From positions 34,164 to 98,163 of the forward strand of contig NZ_FNDD01000020.1 of NCBI RefSeq assembly GCF_900100015.1: a stretch of DNA of 64,000 bases, read 5' to 3'. The position numbers were made by a program, and so were the translations under genes. Shown here piece by piece: positions 34,185-43,551 of this stretch. This DNA comes from Vibrio xiamenensis (lineage in GTDB: Bacteria; Pseudomonadota; Gammaproteobacteria; Enterobacterales; Vibrionaceae). The notes below the pieces were generated by a model that did no database searches, had not been told where the DNA came from, and saw only the letters and a list, made by a program, of their open reading frames with translations. The stretch's first letter is position 1. Every line of letters begins with the position of its first letter.

Positions 34185-34416
34185 ATTCTCTCCTAAGCAA
34201 TTGAACGATTTGGCTGAAGAATAGTAAACCAGTGCGCAAAGCAAAAACAGTGTTATCCGTTTAAGGCCAACTAAGCTGTGAACCTAAGCACTGGATTGAG
34301 TGGTGAGCAAATTGACAAGCATGGTTAAAATTTTCGCCAACTGTTTGCTGTATCTGTGTTTTTTATATGATTTAATGATGCAATTAATGGATATCGCGGC
34401 CACAAGGAGCCCTTTT

Positions 34417-35523
34417 ATGTACCAAAATTTTCGCGCTGAACTGGACTGGGCGACTCGCCATATGACTCGAACTCAGGCGGCGCTTGAGGCTCTGCCATCA
34501 CTCAACGGTGTCAAACTTGCCTGCAATATGCACCTTGATTTGAAAATGGCGCCATTTGTGGCGGGCGTATTAGCCAAAGGGGCACAAGTTTTTCTCACTA
34601 CCTGTAACCCAACTACAGTGCAGAACGAAGTGGTGGAATATTTGCAGCAAAAGGGCGCGAAAGCTCATGCGTGGCGCGATATGAGTGACTCAGATTGGTC
34701 GGATTCATTTGATCTCGCATTGGATTGGGCACCAACGCATTTGTGTGAAATGGGCGCCGATCTCACCACACGTTTGCATCAATCAGGGCGCAGCAATCAA
34801 ATCAAAGCGGGCCTTGAAGCGACAGGGTCTGGAATTAGCCGTTTAGGCGGTGTCACACCGAATTATCCGATCTTTAACTGGGATGATCTGCCTGTCAAAG
34901 AGGGGCTGCACAATCGTCATATGGTCGGTTTAACCGCTTGGCACACTTTCTTTCAAACCACGCACTTAACTCTGCATGAAAAAGTGGTGGTGGTGATCGG
35001 TTATGGCTTGGTTGGCCAAGGGGTCGCTGCCGCAGCGAAAGCCTATGGCGCTCAAGTGCAAATTGCCGAGCTTGACCGCGCTCGCGCTCTGCAAGCCAAA
35101 TATGACGGTTGGCCTGTCGTCGCGCTTGATGATGCGGCGCCACATGCCGATGTGATTGCAACGGCAACCGGTGGTCATGATGTGGTTAATGCAGGACATT
35201 TAGCCAGTTTAAAAGAGGGCGCGTTTGTGCTTAACGTTGGCCATGTCGCCAAAGAAATCGATGTTGCTTACCTTAAAGCCAATGGCGAGCATAGCCAACC
35301 GATGCCGTATGTTGATGCCTATAATGTGGCAGGTAAAACCGTGTACTTGCTGGCAGATGGGTCAATGTTTAACTTAACCGCAGGTTATGGTGACAGCTTG
35401 AATGCCTTTGATGTGACGCTTGCGGTAATGACGGCTGGCATCGGCCATATTGTCGGTAGCGGTGAAACCCAGCCCGCTGGGTTGTATTTACTTCCAGAAT
35501 CAGCCTGGATGCCAGTGTTGTAA
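34417..35523 (+). CDS. divergent S-adenosylhomocysteine-hydrolase-like protein
   Basis: 368 residues from an ATG with AAGGAG; the frame upstream is not supported. Fold of SAHH: a substrate half (VKLACNMHLDLKMAPFVAGVLAKGAQVFLTTCNPTTVQNEVV), an NAD-binding Rossmann core (VVVVIGYGLVGQGVAAAAKAYGA, about 188-210) and the closing half. It is about 60 residues shorter than typical bacterial SAHH. The catalytic Lys region reads VKEGLHN, where SAHH has K-F-D-N, so the neighbour Asp is His; I find no HYRY-like C-terminal NAD motif. Vibrios normally recycle SAH through Pfs and LuxS. Most likely a related NAD enzyme on another thioether or amino acid nucleoside. Upstream is the divergent DUF134 gene. Confidence 0.72.
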   Translation: MYQNFRAELDWATRHMTRTQAALEALPSLNGVKLACNMHLDLKMAPFVAGVLAKGAQVFLTTCNPTTVQNEVVEYLQQKGAKAHAWRDMSDSDWSDSFDLALDWAPTHLCEMGADLTTRLHQSGRSNQIKAGLEATGSGISRLGGVTPNYPIFNWDDLPVKEGLHNRHMVGLTAWHTFFQTTHLTLHEKVVVVIGYGLVGQGVAAAAKAYGAQVQIAELDRARALQAKYDGWPVVALDDAAPHADVIATATGGHDVVNAGHLASLKEGAFVLNVGHVAKEIDVAYLKANGEHSQPMPYVDAYNVAGKTVYLLADGSMFNLTAGYGDSLNAFDVTLAVMTAGIGHIVGSGETQPAGLYLLPESAWMPVL

Positions 35524-35562
35524 TTTCAACTTTTAAACGGTTTTTTGGCTTAAATATAAATT

Positions 35563-35604
35563 GTTAGCCGCTGGGTTTAATTTTAGGATTGTTTAGCGGC
35601 TAAC
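35563..35604 (+). terminator. hairpin after the SAHH-like gene
   Basis: GTTAGCCGCT / AGCGGCTAAC, a perfect 10-bp stem with a 22-base loop, 40 bases after the stop codon, followed by CTTCTAATTTTC. A probable terminator, though the loop is long and the T tract poor. Confidence 0.5.
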
Positions 35605-35738
35605 CTTCTAATTTTCATAAAATTCCTACTTAAAACTCGCCATCGGTCACCTTGTTTAAATGACACTTCGTGCTACTTTCTAAAGCCTAAATTAACAACG
35701 GTTGTGATTGGTTAAATCGGCTAGTGAGGAGTGGTATT

Positions 35739-36458
35739 TTGATTGTGGCGATAAAGCAGAGCATTGAGCAAAACCCAAAGTTAGAGCGTGGTGTTAGCCT
35801 GTTTATTCAGGCGCTAATATTCCTCTCCTTGGTGGCGTTTTCGATTGATACTTTGCCAAACCTTGAGCCACAAACCAAACTTGCTCTCAAGACCTTTGAG
35901 CATGTCACGATGGCTATCTTTACAGTCGAATATCTGGTTCGCCTGCTGATTGCGCCTCGCAAACTTAAGTTTGTGTTCTCGTTTTTTGGTTTGGTCGATT
36001 TGATTACGATTTTGCCTTTCTATCTTGCCCTAGGGATGGATTTACGGTCACTTCGCGCTTTCAGGCTACTTAGCTTGGTGCGTATTTTTAAGTTGGCACG
36101 TTATAACGCGGCGCTTCGTCATTTTCATACCGCGTTTAACATTGCTAAAGAGGAATTGGCATTATTTTTAGCTGCGTCCGTTATCATTTTATATTTGGCA
36201 GGTGTGGGGATTTATCACTTCGAATATGCAGCCCAACCCGAAGCATTTAGTTCCGTGTTCCACAGCTTGTGGTGGGCGGTAGCAACACTGACAACGGTGG
36301 GATATGGCGACATTTATCCAATCACGGCCGGCGGTAAAATTTTTACTTTCTTTATTCTGATTATTGGCCTTGGTGTTGTAGCGATTCCTGCCGGAATGGT
36401 GGCATCAGCGCTGTCTAAAGCGCGGGAACTTGAAGCGAGTGACAAAGAGCAGCCTTAA
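35739..36458 (+). CDS. voltage-gated potassium channel (Kv-like)
   Basis: About 239 residues counted from a TTG that has GAGGAG seven bases upstream; a GTG five codons earlier overlaps that site and is unlikely. Six membrane helices: a voltage sensor with an Arg-rich S4 (LRSLRAFRLLSLVRIFKLAR, about 98-117), a pore loop and the K+ selectivity filter TTVGYGD near 185. It lacks a C-terminal ligand domain, ending shortly after S6. Family: inner-membrane tetrameric K+ channels like KvAP; role in Vibrio unknown. Single gene. Confidence 0.9.
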   Translation: MIVAIKQSIEQNPKLERGVSLFIQALIFLSLVAFSIDTLPNLEPQTKLALKTFEHVTMAIFTVEYLVRLLIAPRKLKFVFSFFGLVDLITILPFYLALGMDLRSLRAFRLLSLVRIFKLARYNAALRHFHTAFNIAKEELALFLAASVIILYLAGVGIYHFEYAAQPEAFSSVFHSLWWAVATLTTVGYGDIYPITAGGKIFTFFILIIGLGVVAIPAGMVASALSKARELEASDKEQP

Positions 36459-36527
36459 TTGCTTGAATTTTAGCGAATTAAACGAGAAGCTTGGTTGATG
36501 TTTTGCAACTCAATAAGCGATTAAAGA

Positions 36528-37121
36528 ATGTCACAATCTCAACTGTTATCTGAACTGGCTCATTTGCCACGTCAACGCGCGCTGATTGACGATATGATGT
36601 CGGCGTTCGCCGATAATCCCCATGTGTTGGCTGGCGTATTGGTCGGGTCGCTTGCTGGTGGGCGCGGTGACAGAGTCTCTGATGCCGACGTCCTGTTTTT
36701 CACTCAGCCTGATTGCCATCTCACCGAGTGTGACGTCAGCTATACACAATTTGAAGCGGGCAAACATCTTATCTATCAATTGGCGGGGGAGCATTCGGCG
36801 CATGCGCGGTTTAAGAAATATATTTTCGATGATTTTACCAGCGCCGAAATTCACTGCTTAGATATCCATGAGCCGTTCGAGTTGTTTCAGCCGTTTACGG
36901 TGTTGTTTGATAAAGCCAACGTGATTGCTCCGCGTATGAGTGATAAACCCGCGCCAACCCACGACCAATTTGAACCTTTTATCTATGGTGACCAAGGCTT
37001 AACTTGGGAGCTGTTTGATTGCATCAAGTGGCTAAGCCGCGGTAAACATCAATTGGCAAAAGCCTATTTGCAAAGGCTTGGTGATAAATTGGCGCAAGCT
37101 AAAGCGAGTGAAGAACAGTGA
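36528..37121 (+). CDS. nucleotidyltransferase-fold protein
   Basis: 197 residues. The polymerase-beta-like core GVLVGSLAGGRGDRVSDADVLFF holds the GS motif and D-x-D metal pair of minimal nucleotidyltransferases; a helical C-terminal part follows. Resembles aminoglycoside-adenylyltransferase-like or HEPN-partner-like enzymes, but I cannot name a substrate and no HEPN gene is next to it. It overlaps the following acetyltransferase gene by four bases (GTGA), so the two are coupled, which recalls resistance-type enzyme pairs without proving it. Confidence 0.7.
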   Translation: MSQSQLLSELAHLPRQRALIDDMMSAFADNPHVLAGVLVGSLAGGRGDRVSDADVLFFTQPDCHLTECDVSYTQFEAGKHLIYQLAGEHSAHARFKKYIFDDFTSAEIHCLDIHEPFELFQPFTVLFDKANVIAPRMSDKPAPTHDQFEPFIYGDQGLTWELFDCIKWLSRGKHQLAKAYLQRLGDKLAQAKASEEQ

Positions 37122-37606
37122 TTGATGTGCCCAAGCTCTCTTTGGTCGCGGTTGAGCAATGCGAGTTTGAGCGGGTGTTTTCCCATTATAAACACGCGCT
37201 GTACCACTATATCGATGCAGTGTTTGGCTGGGATGAACATTTCCAGCGTAAAAGGCTTCAAGAGAGTGCTCTGCAAGGTTTTTACTGGGTTGAGAATGGT
37301 GACAACCCAGTGGGTTTAGTGTGGTTTAACGTTAATAAAAGCGAACAACATAATGCGCTTCATCTGCATTTGCTGCTGGTATTTTCGAAGTGGCAAAACC
37401 AAGGCTTTGGGCAAGAGATTATCAACTTGCTTACAAGCAGCGCCGATCAGCAAGATTTAAAATACCTTACGCTATCGAGTTTTATCGCCAATCAGCGTGC
37501 CATCCGTTTTTATCAGCGCCAAGGCTTTGCGGTGGTCGAGCAAGAGACGCATTTTGTCAGCATGCGGCGCTTGCTCTATAAATCGCTCGACAAAGAAAAG
37601 GCTTGA
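37118..37606 (+). CDS. GNAT family N-acetyltransferase
   Basis: 162 residues with a GTG start overlapping the upstream stop. GNAT fold: the acetyl-CoA site reads LLVFSKWQNQGFGQEIINLL (a Q-x-x-G-x-G/A variant), followed by the late strand-helix FIANQRAIRFYQRQGFAVVEQE. Substrate unknown. Coupled to the nucleotidyltransferase-like gene and convergent with the glutamine amidotransferase gene 12 bases away. Confidence 0.85.
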   Translation: MIDVPKLSLVAVEQCEFERVFSHYKHALYHYIDAVFGWDEHFQRKRLQESALQGFYWVENGDNPVGLVWFNVNKSEQHNALHLHLLLVFSKWQNQGFGQEIINLLTSSADQQDLKYLTLSSFIANQRAIRFYQRQGFAVVEQETHFVSMRRLLYKSLDKEKA

Positions 37607-37618
37607 GGTTGAGTCTAA

Positions 37619-38410
37619 TCAGTGTGCCTGTGCAACCGCTGGCGATGCATGAATATCGTACGACACCAAATGTGTGCTGTGGACATGCGTAATGGTTTGC
37701 GGTTTTACCACTTGCCAAGTTGGACAGCTGTCTAACGGTTCTGACGCCAAAATAATATCGTGACCATGCGATTTGCTAAAAACGGTCGGTGGATGACCGT
37801 CGGTGCTGTAGCGCACTAACCAAAACTGCTCGCCATCAGAAATACACATCGATGCTTTGAATGGCAATTCGCCCGCGTGTTTTTCGTCAATAACCGCTTC
37901 AATTTCGGCAATCGTATGGCGGATCGCTTCAATAGGATTTTGCCGCAGCCCATTCTTTATCATCAAAAGAAAGATCAATTCACTGTCCGTGGTACCCCGT
38001 TTTTGCACATACAGACGCTCGGGTAGGGCGCGTTCCAGCGTGTATTTGACTTTGTTGAAGTCGCCGATTTGCCCGTTATGCAAAAACATCCAGTTATCAA
38101 GGATAAACGGATGGCAGTTACTGCGCGCGACTTGGGTACCGGTCGAGGAGCGAATATGTGCCATAAAGCGATGCGAGCGAATATGATGGGTCAACGAGCG
38201 TAAGTTTTCATCGCCCCACGCTGGCAGTACCTCATGAAATTGTCCCGGAGTGTCGCGCTCCGTATACCAACCAAGTCCAAACCCATCGGCATTCACTCTG
38301 GTGATGGCCTTTCGTGCTTCCAAGCTTTGGTGGACAAGAGAATGTTCCGGTTCATATACGAGCTGATCAAGGTAGATGGGAGATCCCTGATAGGCAAGCC
38401 AACGACACAT
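37619..38410 (-). CDS. class II glutamine amidotransferase (YafJ-like)
   Basis: 263 residues. The N-terminal Cys2 nucleophile (MCRWLAYQG) becomes exposed after Met removal, and NADGFGLGWY, SHRFMAHIRSSTG, SNCHPF and LHNGQIGDF are the glutaminase pocket. No synthase domain is attached, as in YafJ and EgtC relatives, so the ammonia acceptor is unknown. EgtC-type gamma-glutamyl hydrolysis is an alternative, but no ergothioneine genes are near. Monocistronic. Confidence 0.88.
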   Translation of the reverse strand: MCRWLAYQGSPIYLDQLVYEPEHSLVHQSLEARKAITRVNADGFGLGWYTERDTPGQFHEVLPAWGDENLRSLTHHIRSHRFMAHIRSSTGTQVARSNCHPFILDNWMFLHNGQIGDFNKVKYTLERALPERLYVQKRGTTDSELIFLLMIKNGLRQNPIEAIRHTIAEIEAVIDEKHAGELPFKASMCISDGEQFWLVRYSTDGHPPTVFSKSHGHDIILASEPLDSCPTWQVVKPQTITHVHSTHLVSYDIHASPAVAQAH

Positions 38411-38643
38411 AATACGCTTCCTAAAATAATGGCTGATGCTTCAATAAATCACTTTTATGTGATCTGTGCAATATCCTTTAAATAAATGGTGCTTTTGGCT
38501 TTTATTCACAGCCTCAATGCGTAACAAGCGTGTTCGGGAACACATTTCTGGTGAATTATATTGTACAAAGTGAATTCAAAGATTGAGCTGTAATTAATTG
38601 TTATGTTATAACATCCACAATTTTGGAGAGTAGAGTTATAACA

Positions 38644-40167
38644 ATGCAATTTTTTATTACTTTTTTACTTATGATCAGTGCGGCGTTTCCCGCGCTTGCC
38701 GAGACCGAACCCACTAAAACGAATACTTTGTTATTAAGCGGCAGTTTGGAATTCACCAACATCGATCCCTCATCAAACGGCTATATTTTCACTCGCATGC
38801 AAGTGATTGAAACTCTGTTTGATGTCGATGAAAAAGGCACGATTTTACCAAGTTTAGCCACGGGCTATCAGGTCAGTGATGACCTCAAAACATGGACGAT
38901 ACAATTACGTTCTGGGGTTAAATTTCATGATGGTTCAACGCTGGATGCACAAGCAGCAGCTTATAGCCTCAATGTCGCATTGAACAAATATGGTTCGCTG
39001 GGCAAAGCCCATGTTGAGTCTATAAAAGCACAGGGTAGCAACACGCTCATTATTACTCTTAATCAACCTTTTGTGAGTTTGCCTGCTGTCCTTGCCAACT
39101 ATGCTAACGCGATTCTAAGCCGTCATTCTTACGGTACTGACGACAAAGTTGTCAACCTTTATGGCAGTGGCCCTTACACCGTTTATGAGTTGGCGCCACC
39201 ACACAAACTGACCGTGCAGCGTTTTGGCGACTACTGGGGCAAAAAGGCCAGTATTGAATTCGCAACTTACTTGACTGGGCATCGCGCAGAGAGCCGTGTT
39301 TTGCAAGCCAGCAGTGGTCAAGCGGATATCGCCCTTGAACTGCCGCCGGCGAGTTTAATGCGCCTTAAAATGAACCCGCAATTGGCGCTGCATTCGGTAT
39401 CACTGCCGCGTACTCTTATTCTGAAACTGAATAACGGTCATCCGTTTTTAGATGATGTGAACGCTCGTAAAGCACTTAGCCTTGCGATTGACCGTAAAGG
39501 CTTGGCTCGCGCTGTACTGCGTACTCCGGGTTCAGAAAGCGACCAGTTGCTGCCTAAGTCGATGGGTAACTGGCATTTAGATTCGCACCAAGCGCCAGAA
39601 TATAACCTTGAAAAAGCCCAGCAACTGCTCAAGCAACTGGGTTGGACGCGAAACAGTGACGGCATGCTTGAAAAACAAGGTCAGCCGTTTTACTTAACAC
39701 TGATTACTTATGCTGACCGCCCAGAGCTCACCAATATTGCGACCGCCTTGCAAGCGCAATGGAAAAAACTCGGCGTGAACCTTCGCGTTGATATTACCAA
39801 CTCAAGCGCGATTCCTGCAGGTCACCAAGATGGCTCTTTAGATGTCGCTCTGATTGCGCGTAACTACGGTGTCATTCCAGATCCTCTTGCGGTACTTAGC
39901 AGTGACTTTGGTCCACAAGGTGGCGATTGGGGGGCGATGAATTGGTCGAATCCGGAACTAAACGAGCTATTTGCGCAGCTAAGCCAGACAACGGATGCGA
40001 ATGCCTATCGTGAAAAAGCCCAGCGCGCAGCAAAAATCATCGCTGATGAGCTGCCGATTATCGCGATTTCCTCGTATACCAACCAAGTTGCGGTCAATAA
40101 ACGCGTCAAAGGTTTCCGCTTCGACCCGTTTGGACGCAGTTATTACCTCAATGAGATGGAGTTTTAA
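38644..40167 (+). CDS. peptide/nickel-type ABC importer binding protein
   Basis: About 507 residues from an ATG with GGAGAG upstream; a TTG seven codons earlier overlaps that site. Signal peptide to about residue 19 (FPALA-ET). SBP_bac_5 fold: EFTNIDPSSNGYIFTRMQVIETLFDVDEKG, LKTWTIQLRSGVKFHDG and late ANYG/NWSNPELNELF. Binds a peptide, nickel complex or opine-type metallophore in the periplasm; which one is not visible. Head of a four-gene operon with two permeases and a double ATPase. Confidence 0.88.
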   Translation: MQFFITFLLMISAAFPALAETEPTKTNTLLLSGSLEFTNIDPSSNGYIFTRMQVIETLFDVDEKGTILPSLATGYQVSDDLKTWTIQLRSGVKFHDGSTLDAQAAAYSLNVALNKYGSLGKAHVESIKAQGSNTLIITLNQPFVSLPAVLANYANAILSRHSYGTDDKVVNLYGSGPYTVYELAPPHKLTVQRFGDYWGKKASIEFATYLTGHRAESRVLQASSGQADIALELPPASLMRLKMNPQLALHSVSLPRTLILKLNNGHPFLDDVNARKALSLAIDRKGLARAVLRTPGSESDQLLPKSMGNWHLDSHQAPEYNLEKAQQLLKQLGWTRNSDGMLEKQGQPFYLTLITYADRPELTNIATALQAQWKKLGVNLRVDITNSSAIPAGHQDGSLDVALIARNYGVIPDPLAVLSSDFGPQGGDWGAMNWSNPELNELFAQLSQTTDANAYREKAQRAAKIIADELPIIAISSYTNQVAVNKRVKGFRFDPFGRSYYLNEMEF

Positions 40168-40172
40168 GCTCG

Positions 40173-41117
40173 GTGCTGTCACTCATTTATCATCGTATTT
40201 TACAGCTGGTTGCCGTGGTGTTTGGGGTCGGAACGCTGACGTTTATTCTGATGCGTTCTCTGCCAGGTGATATGGCTTATCGCATTGCTGCGAGCCGTTA
40301 TGGGCAAGATAACGTCAGTGCGGAGGCTGCGGAATTTGTTCGGGCGGAGCTCAACCTCGACCAGTCACCACTCGCCGCATTTGCCAATTGGTTGATGGAT
40401 TTAGCGCAATTTCGCCTCGGTCACTCACTGGTGAGTGGCGAACCGGTCATCGATACTATCAGCCATCAACTTGGGCATTCACTGCTATTAGCCGTGTGCG
40501 GTATTGCGCTGTCGATATTGATTGCGTTTCCGCTTGGTTTACTCAGTGCCAAATGGCCGCGCGGATTTGCGCCGATTGCGGTCATACTTTCGGTACTGTT
40601 TCGTTCGTTGCCGGTGTTCGTCATTGGCCTGGTGTTGATTTTATTGTTTGCCCTCAAATGGCAGTGGCTACCGGTTGCAGGCTTTGGTACCCCCATGCAC
40701 ATGATTTTGCCAACGGTAACATTGGCGTTAGCGCTGGCGGCGACGTCAAATCGCATTGTCGCGAAGAGCACGCGCCAAGTGCTCAAAGCGCCGTTTTATC
40801 AGTTTTCAATGATGAAAGGCTTGTCGCCGCTGCGTACCTTTAGCCGTCATGGCATGCGCAATATTTTGCTGCCTGTGGTGGCTTATATCGGCGTGCAGTT
40901 TATTACCGTGATTGAAGGCATAGTGATGATTGAATCTTTGTTCTCATGGCCAGGGGTTGGGCAGGGATTGGCACACTCAATCTTCGCGCGCGATATCCCA
41001 GTAATTCAAGGCACGGCGTTGTGTCTGGGGCTGTTATTCGTGTTGCTTAATACTTGCGTTGATGTGCTGTGTTATTGGATTGATCCACGTGTTAAAGAGG
41101 CGAACAACAATGCTTAA
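40173..41117 (+). CDS. DppB/NikB-type ABC permease
   Basis: 314 residues with a GTG start and GGAG about 14 bases upstream. First helix plus loop (RILQLVAVVFGVGTLTFILMRSLPGD) is that of DppB-type subunits; the coupling loop lies near KAPFYQFSMMKGLSPLRTFSRHGMRN. Six membrane segments. The last bases overlap the next permease by eight. Confidence 0.88.
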   Translation: MLSLIYHRILQLVAVVFGVGTLTFILMRSLPGDMAYRIAASRYGQDNVSAEAAEFVRAELNLDQSPLAAFANWLMDLAQFRLGHSLVSGEPVIDTISHQLGHSLLLAVCGIALSILIAFPLGLLSAKWPRGFAPIAVILSVLFRSLPVFVIGLVLILLFALKWQWLPVAGFGTPMHMILPTVTLALALAATSNRIVAKSTRQVLKAPFYQFSMMKGLSPLRTFSRHGMRNILLPVVAYIGVQFITVIEGIVMIESLFSWPGVGQGLAHSIFARDIPVIQGTALCLGLLFVLLNTCVDVLCYWIDPRVKEANNNA

Positions 41118-41958
41118 CTCTCAATCTTTATCACCTGCTAAAGCGCAAAATCCAATCGTTACCTTCCTGGCGTCGACACTGTTTGCCCATCGCTCAAGAG
41201 CACTGGGCACTGGGCTGCTTTTATGCTTGGTGACACTGTCACTTGTTGGCTGGTGGCTAGGAGGCGATCCCGCTAATCAAGACCTTGCGTCAGCGCTGAT
41301 GCCGCCAAGTGCTGAGCACTGGCTTGGCCTTGACCATTACGGACGTAGCATGTTGGCGCGAGTGAGCGAAGCGCTGCGTTTATCGCTCAGTTTGGCGCTA
41401 TTGTGTGTGATAAGTTCAAGCGTATTTGGCTGCTTACTTGGCGTGCTAGCTGGCTGGTATGGACGCTGGGTAGACAGTGTGATGAGCGTTATCGTCAACA
41501 TTTTGCTCGCTCTGCCGGGGCTGGTATTTGTGCTTTTGTTTGCTGCCATGCTACCAGGGTCGTTCGCTACCATTTACATTGCGATTTCCTTGGTGCAATG
41601 GGTGGAGTATTTTCGTGTCAGTCGTTCGTTGACTCAGTCTTTGGTGGCGAGCCCGGAGATTCAAAATGCGCAGTTACTCGGTTTTGGACGTGGCTATATC
41701 TTTATCCATCATATTTGGCCGACGTTACGTGCGCCGATGTTAACAATGGCAGCGTTTGGCGCGGCCAATGCCGTGCTTTACATGGCATCGCTTGGCTTTG
41801 TTTATGTCGGTATTCAGCCGCCAGATAGCGAACTCGGACAGATGATTGTTGAACTGTTTCCTTATTACAGTGAAGCGCCTTGGCTACTGGCCCAACCCTT
41901 GGTTGTTTTAGCGCTGATGGTGTTGGCATTTCATTTAATGGCAGGAGAGAAACGATGA
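41110..41958 (+). CDS. DppC/NikC-type ABC permease
   Basis: About 282 residues; the chosen ATG overlaps the end of the dppB-like gene. DppC signatures: HWLGLDHYGRSMLARVSEALRLSLSLAL near residue 75 and coupling loop ASPEIQNAQLLGFGRGYIFIHHIWP. The stop overlaps the ATPase start (ATGA). Confidence 0.88.
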   Translation: MLNSQSLSPAKAQNPIVTFLASTLFAHRSRALGTGLLLCLVTLSLVGWWLGGDPANQDLASALMPPSAEHWLGLDHYGRSMLARVSEALRLSLSLALLCVISSSVFGCLLGVLAGWYGRWVDSVMSVIVNILLALPGLVFVLLFAAMLPGSFATIYIAISLVQWVEYFRVSRSLTQSLVASPEIQNAQLLGFGRGYIFIHHIWPTLRAPMLTMAAFGAANAVLYMASLGFVYVGIQPPDSELGQMIVELFPYYSEAPWLLAQPLVVLALMVLAFHLMAGEKR

Positions 41959-43367
41959 GTACCTTACTTAGAGTGAATCATCTGACCATTCAGTTTGAAG
42001 AGAGAATCTTGCTCGATGATGTCAGCTTAACGCTTAAAAAAGGCGAGCCGCTGGTTATCTTAGGACAAACTGGGTCGGGTAAGAGTCTACTGCTTAAATG
42101 GATTATGGCCAGTATCGATGTCAAGCTTCAATCGCGCGGTGAGTGCTTGATTGAAGAGCAGTTGCTTGACGCCAGTCAACGCCGTCTGTTGTGGGGCAGG
42201 GAAATGGCAATGCTGGCTCAAGAGCCGATGATGACCTTAGATCCATTGATGAAATCCGGTGAGCAAATTGCTGAAGTGCCGCGTTTTGTTCTTGGTATCA
42301 AAGCCAAATTAGCGCGGTTAAAAGCGCGTCAAGAGCTTACCCGTTATGGCTTGGCAAACGCCTACAGTAAACGCGTCGGCGAGCTATCTGGTGGTATGGC
42401 CCAGCGCTTAGCCATTTGCGTTTCGACCGCTGCCAATGCGTCGATCATTTTGGCTGATGAGCCGACCAAAGGCTTAGATGTTAAGCGGCGTGATGATGTG
42501 GTTGACATGCTTAAAAGCAAAGCCGAGCAAAGTGGTTTGATTGTCGTGACTCATGATGTTGAAGTGGCTGAGCGTTTAGGCGGGCAGATACTGGTACTTC
42601 ACTATGGAAAAACCATCGAGCAGGGCGATGTTCATCAGGTGCTGAAACATCCGCAGCAAGCGTATACCCAAAGCCTAATTGCGGCGGCGCCAAAGCATTG
42701 GTCAAATCAGCGCGCTGAAGTCAGTCATTCAACCCCTATTCTAAAGGTCAACAATGTCGCTATCGAACGGGGTTCGCAGCGTTTATTTGAACAGCTCAGT
42801 TTTTCACTCAATAGTGGCGAAATCGTGGGTATTGTTGGTGATAGTGGCTGCGGGAAAAGTAGCCTTGGTGATGCAATATTAGGTCATCTTAAGCTCACCA
42901 GCGGCCATATTTGGCGCGCACCAAGCATAAGTAAAACCAAGTGGCTCAAGCTCTATCAAGACCCGTTTAGCTCTTTAGCAAAACATTTAACCCTTGGCAA
43001 GATGCTCGATGATTTAGTCACGCTTCATGGCCTAGATACAAGTCGTGTTAAGCCGTTGATGGATAAATTGTCGCTGCGCCAAGCGGTATTAAATGGCACA
43101 AGCAGTGAAGTTTCTGGAGGAGAATTGCAGCGCTTTTCGATTCTACGCGCGTTGATGATGGAGCCAACCTTGTTGTTTGCCGATGAACCTACATCAAGGC
43201 TTGACCCGATTATCGCCAAAGAAGTGACTTTGCAACTGGCCGAGCTTGCTCGCGAGCAAGGCTGTGGGCTGCTAATTGTTAGCCATGATCCCGATTTGAT
43301 CGAAAAAATCTCCGATCGGGTGATAAATATCAGCGACTATGCACCAACGCCAAGCGCAGTAAGTTGA
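41955..43367 (+). CDS. fused double ATPase of the peptide/nickel-type importer
   Basis: 470 residues carrying both ATPase domains (OppD- and OppF-like) in one chain. Domain 1: Walker A GQTGSGKSL near 33, signature GELSGGMAQRLA, Walker B IILADEPTKG. Domain 2: Walker A GDSGCGKSS near 296, signature SEVSGGELQRFSILRAL, Walker B LLFADEPTSRLD. Both keep the catalytic Glu. YejF-type fusions are built the same way. Start chosen by the ATGA overlap and an AGGAG upstream. Confidence 0.88.
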   Translation: MSTLLRVNHLTIQFEERILLDDVSLTLKKGEPLVILGQTGSGKSLLLKWIMASIDVKLQSRGECLIEEQLLDASQRRLLWGREMAMLAQEPMMTLDPLMKSGEQIAEVPRFVLGIKAKLARLKARQELTRYGLANAYSKRVGELSGGMAQRLAICVSTAANASIILADEPTKGLDVKRRDDVVDMLKSKAEQSGLIVVTHDVEVAERLGGQILVLHYGKTIEQGDVHQVLKHPQQAYTQSLIAAAPKHWSNQRAEVSHSTPILKVNNVAIERGSQRLFEQLSFSLNSGEIVGIVGDSGCGKSSLGDAILGHLKLTSGHIWRAPSISKTKWLKLYQDPFSSLAKHLTLGKMLDDLVTLHGLDTSRVKPLMDKLSLRQAVLNGTSSEVSGGELQRFSILRALMMEPTLLFADEPTSRLDPIIAKEVTLQLAELAREQGCGLLIVSHDPDLIEKISDRVINISDYAPTPSAVS

Positions 43368-43413
43368 TGACAACCTTAAGCTGACTCGCGTTTTCATTCG
43401 CTTTAGTTACCAG

Positions 43414-43436
43414 GCCCGCCATTTTGGCGGGCTTTC
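43414..43436 (+). terminator. rho-independent terminator of the peptide-importer operon
   Basis: Perfect 7-bp stem GCCCGCC / GGCGGGC with a 5-base loop and TTTCTATTTT behind it, 46 bases after the ATPase gene. Confidence 0.8.
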
Positions 43437-43470
43437 TATTTTCAATAAACTAACCAATTTTCCGCATTTT

Positions 43471-43486
43471 TGTGTTTTTGATCACA
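43471..43486. promoter_or_regulatory. candidate CRP site upstream of the MarR-efflux operon
   Basis: TGTGT-TTTTGA-TCACA, one mismatch from the CRP consensus TGTGA-N6-TCACA, ten bases before the MarR operators. Prediction from motif only. Confidence 0.45.
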
Positions 43487-43495
43487 CAAGACTTT

Positions 43496-43536
43496 ACTTA
43501 GCCTGCTAAGTAAATTATATTGCTTAGCCTGCTAAG
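43496..43536. promoter_or_regulatory. tandem palindromic operators of the MarR-type regulator
   Basis: Two copies of a palindrome: ACTTAGC-CT-GCTAAGT (43496-43511, perfect 7-2-7) and CTTAGC-CT-GCTAAG (43523-43536, perfect 6-2-6). Centres are 26 bases apart and the second ends 15 bases before the start codon. Form, size and place fit autorepression by the MarR-type protein. Confidence 0.7.
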
Positions 43537-43551
43537 TATTTGAGTGCCTTT

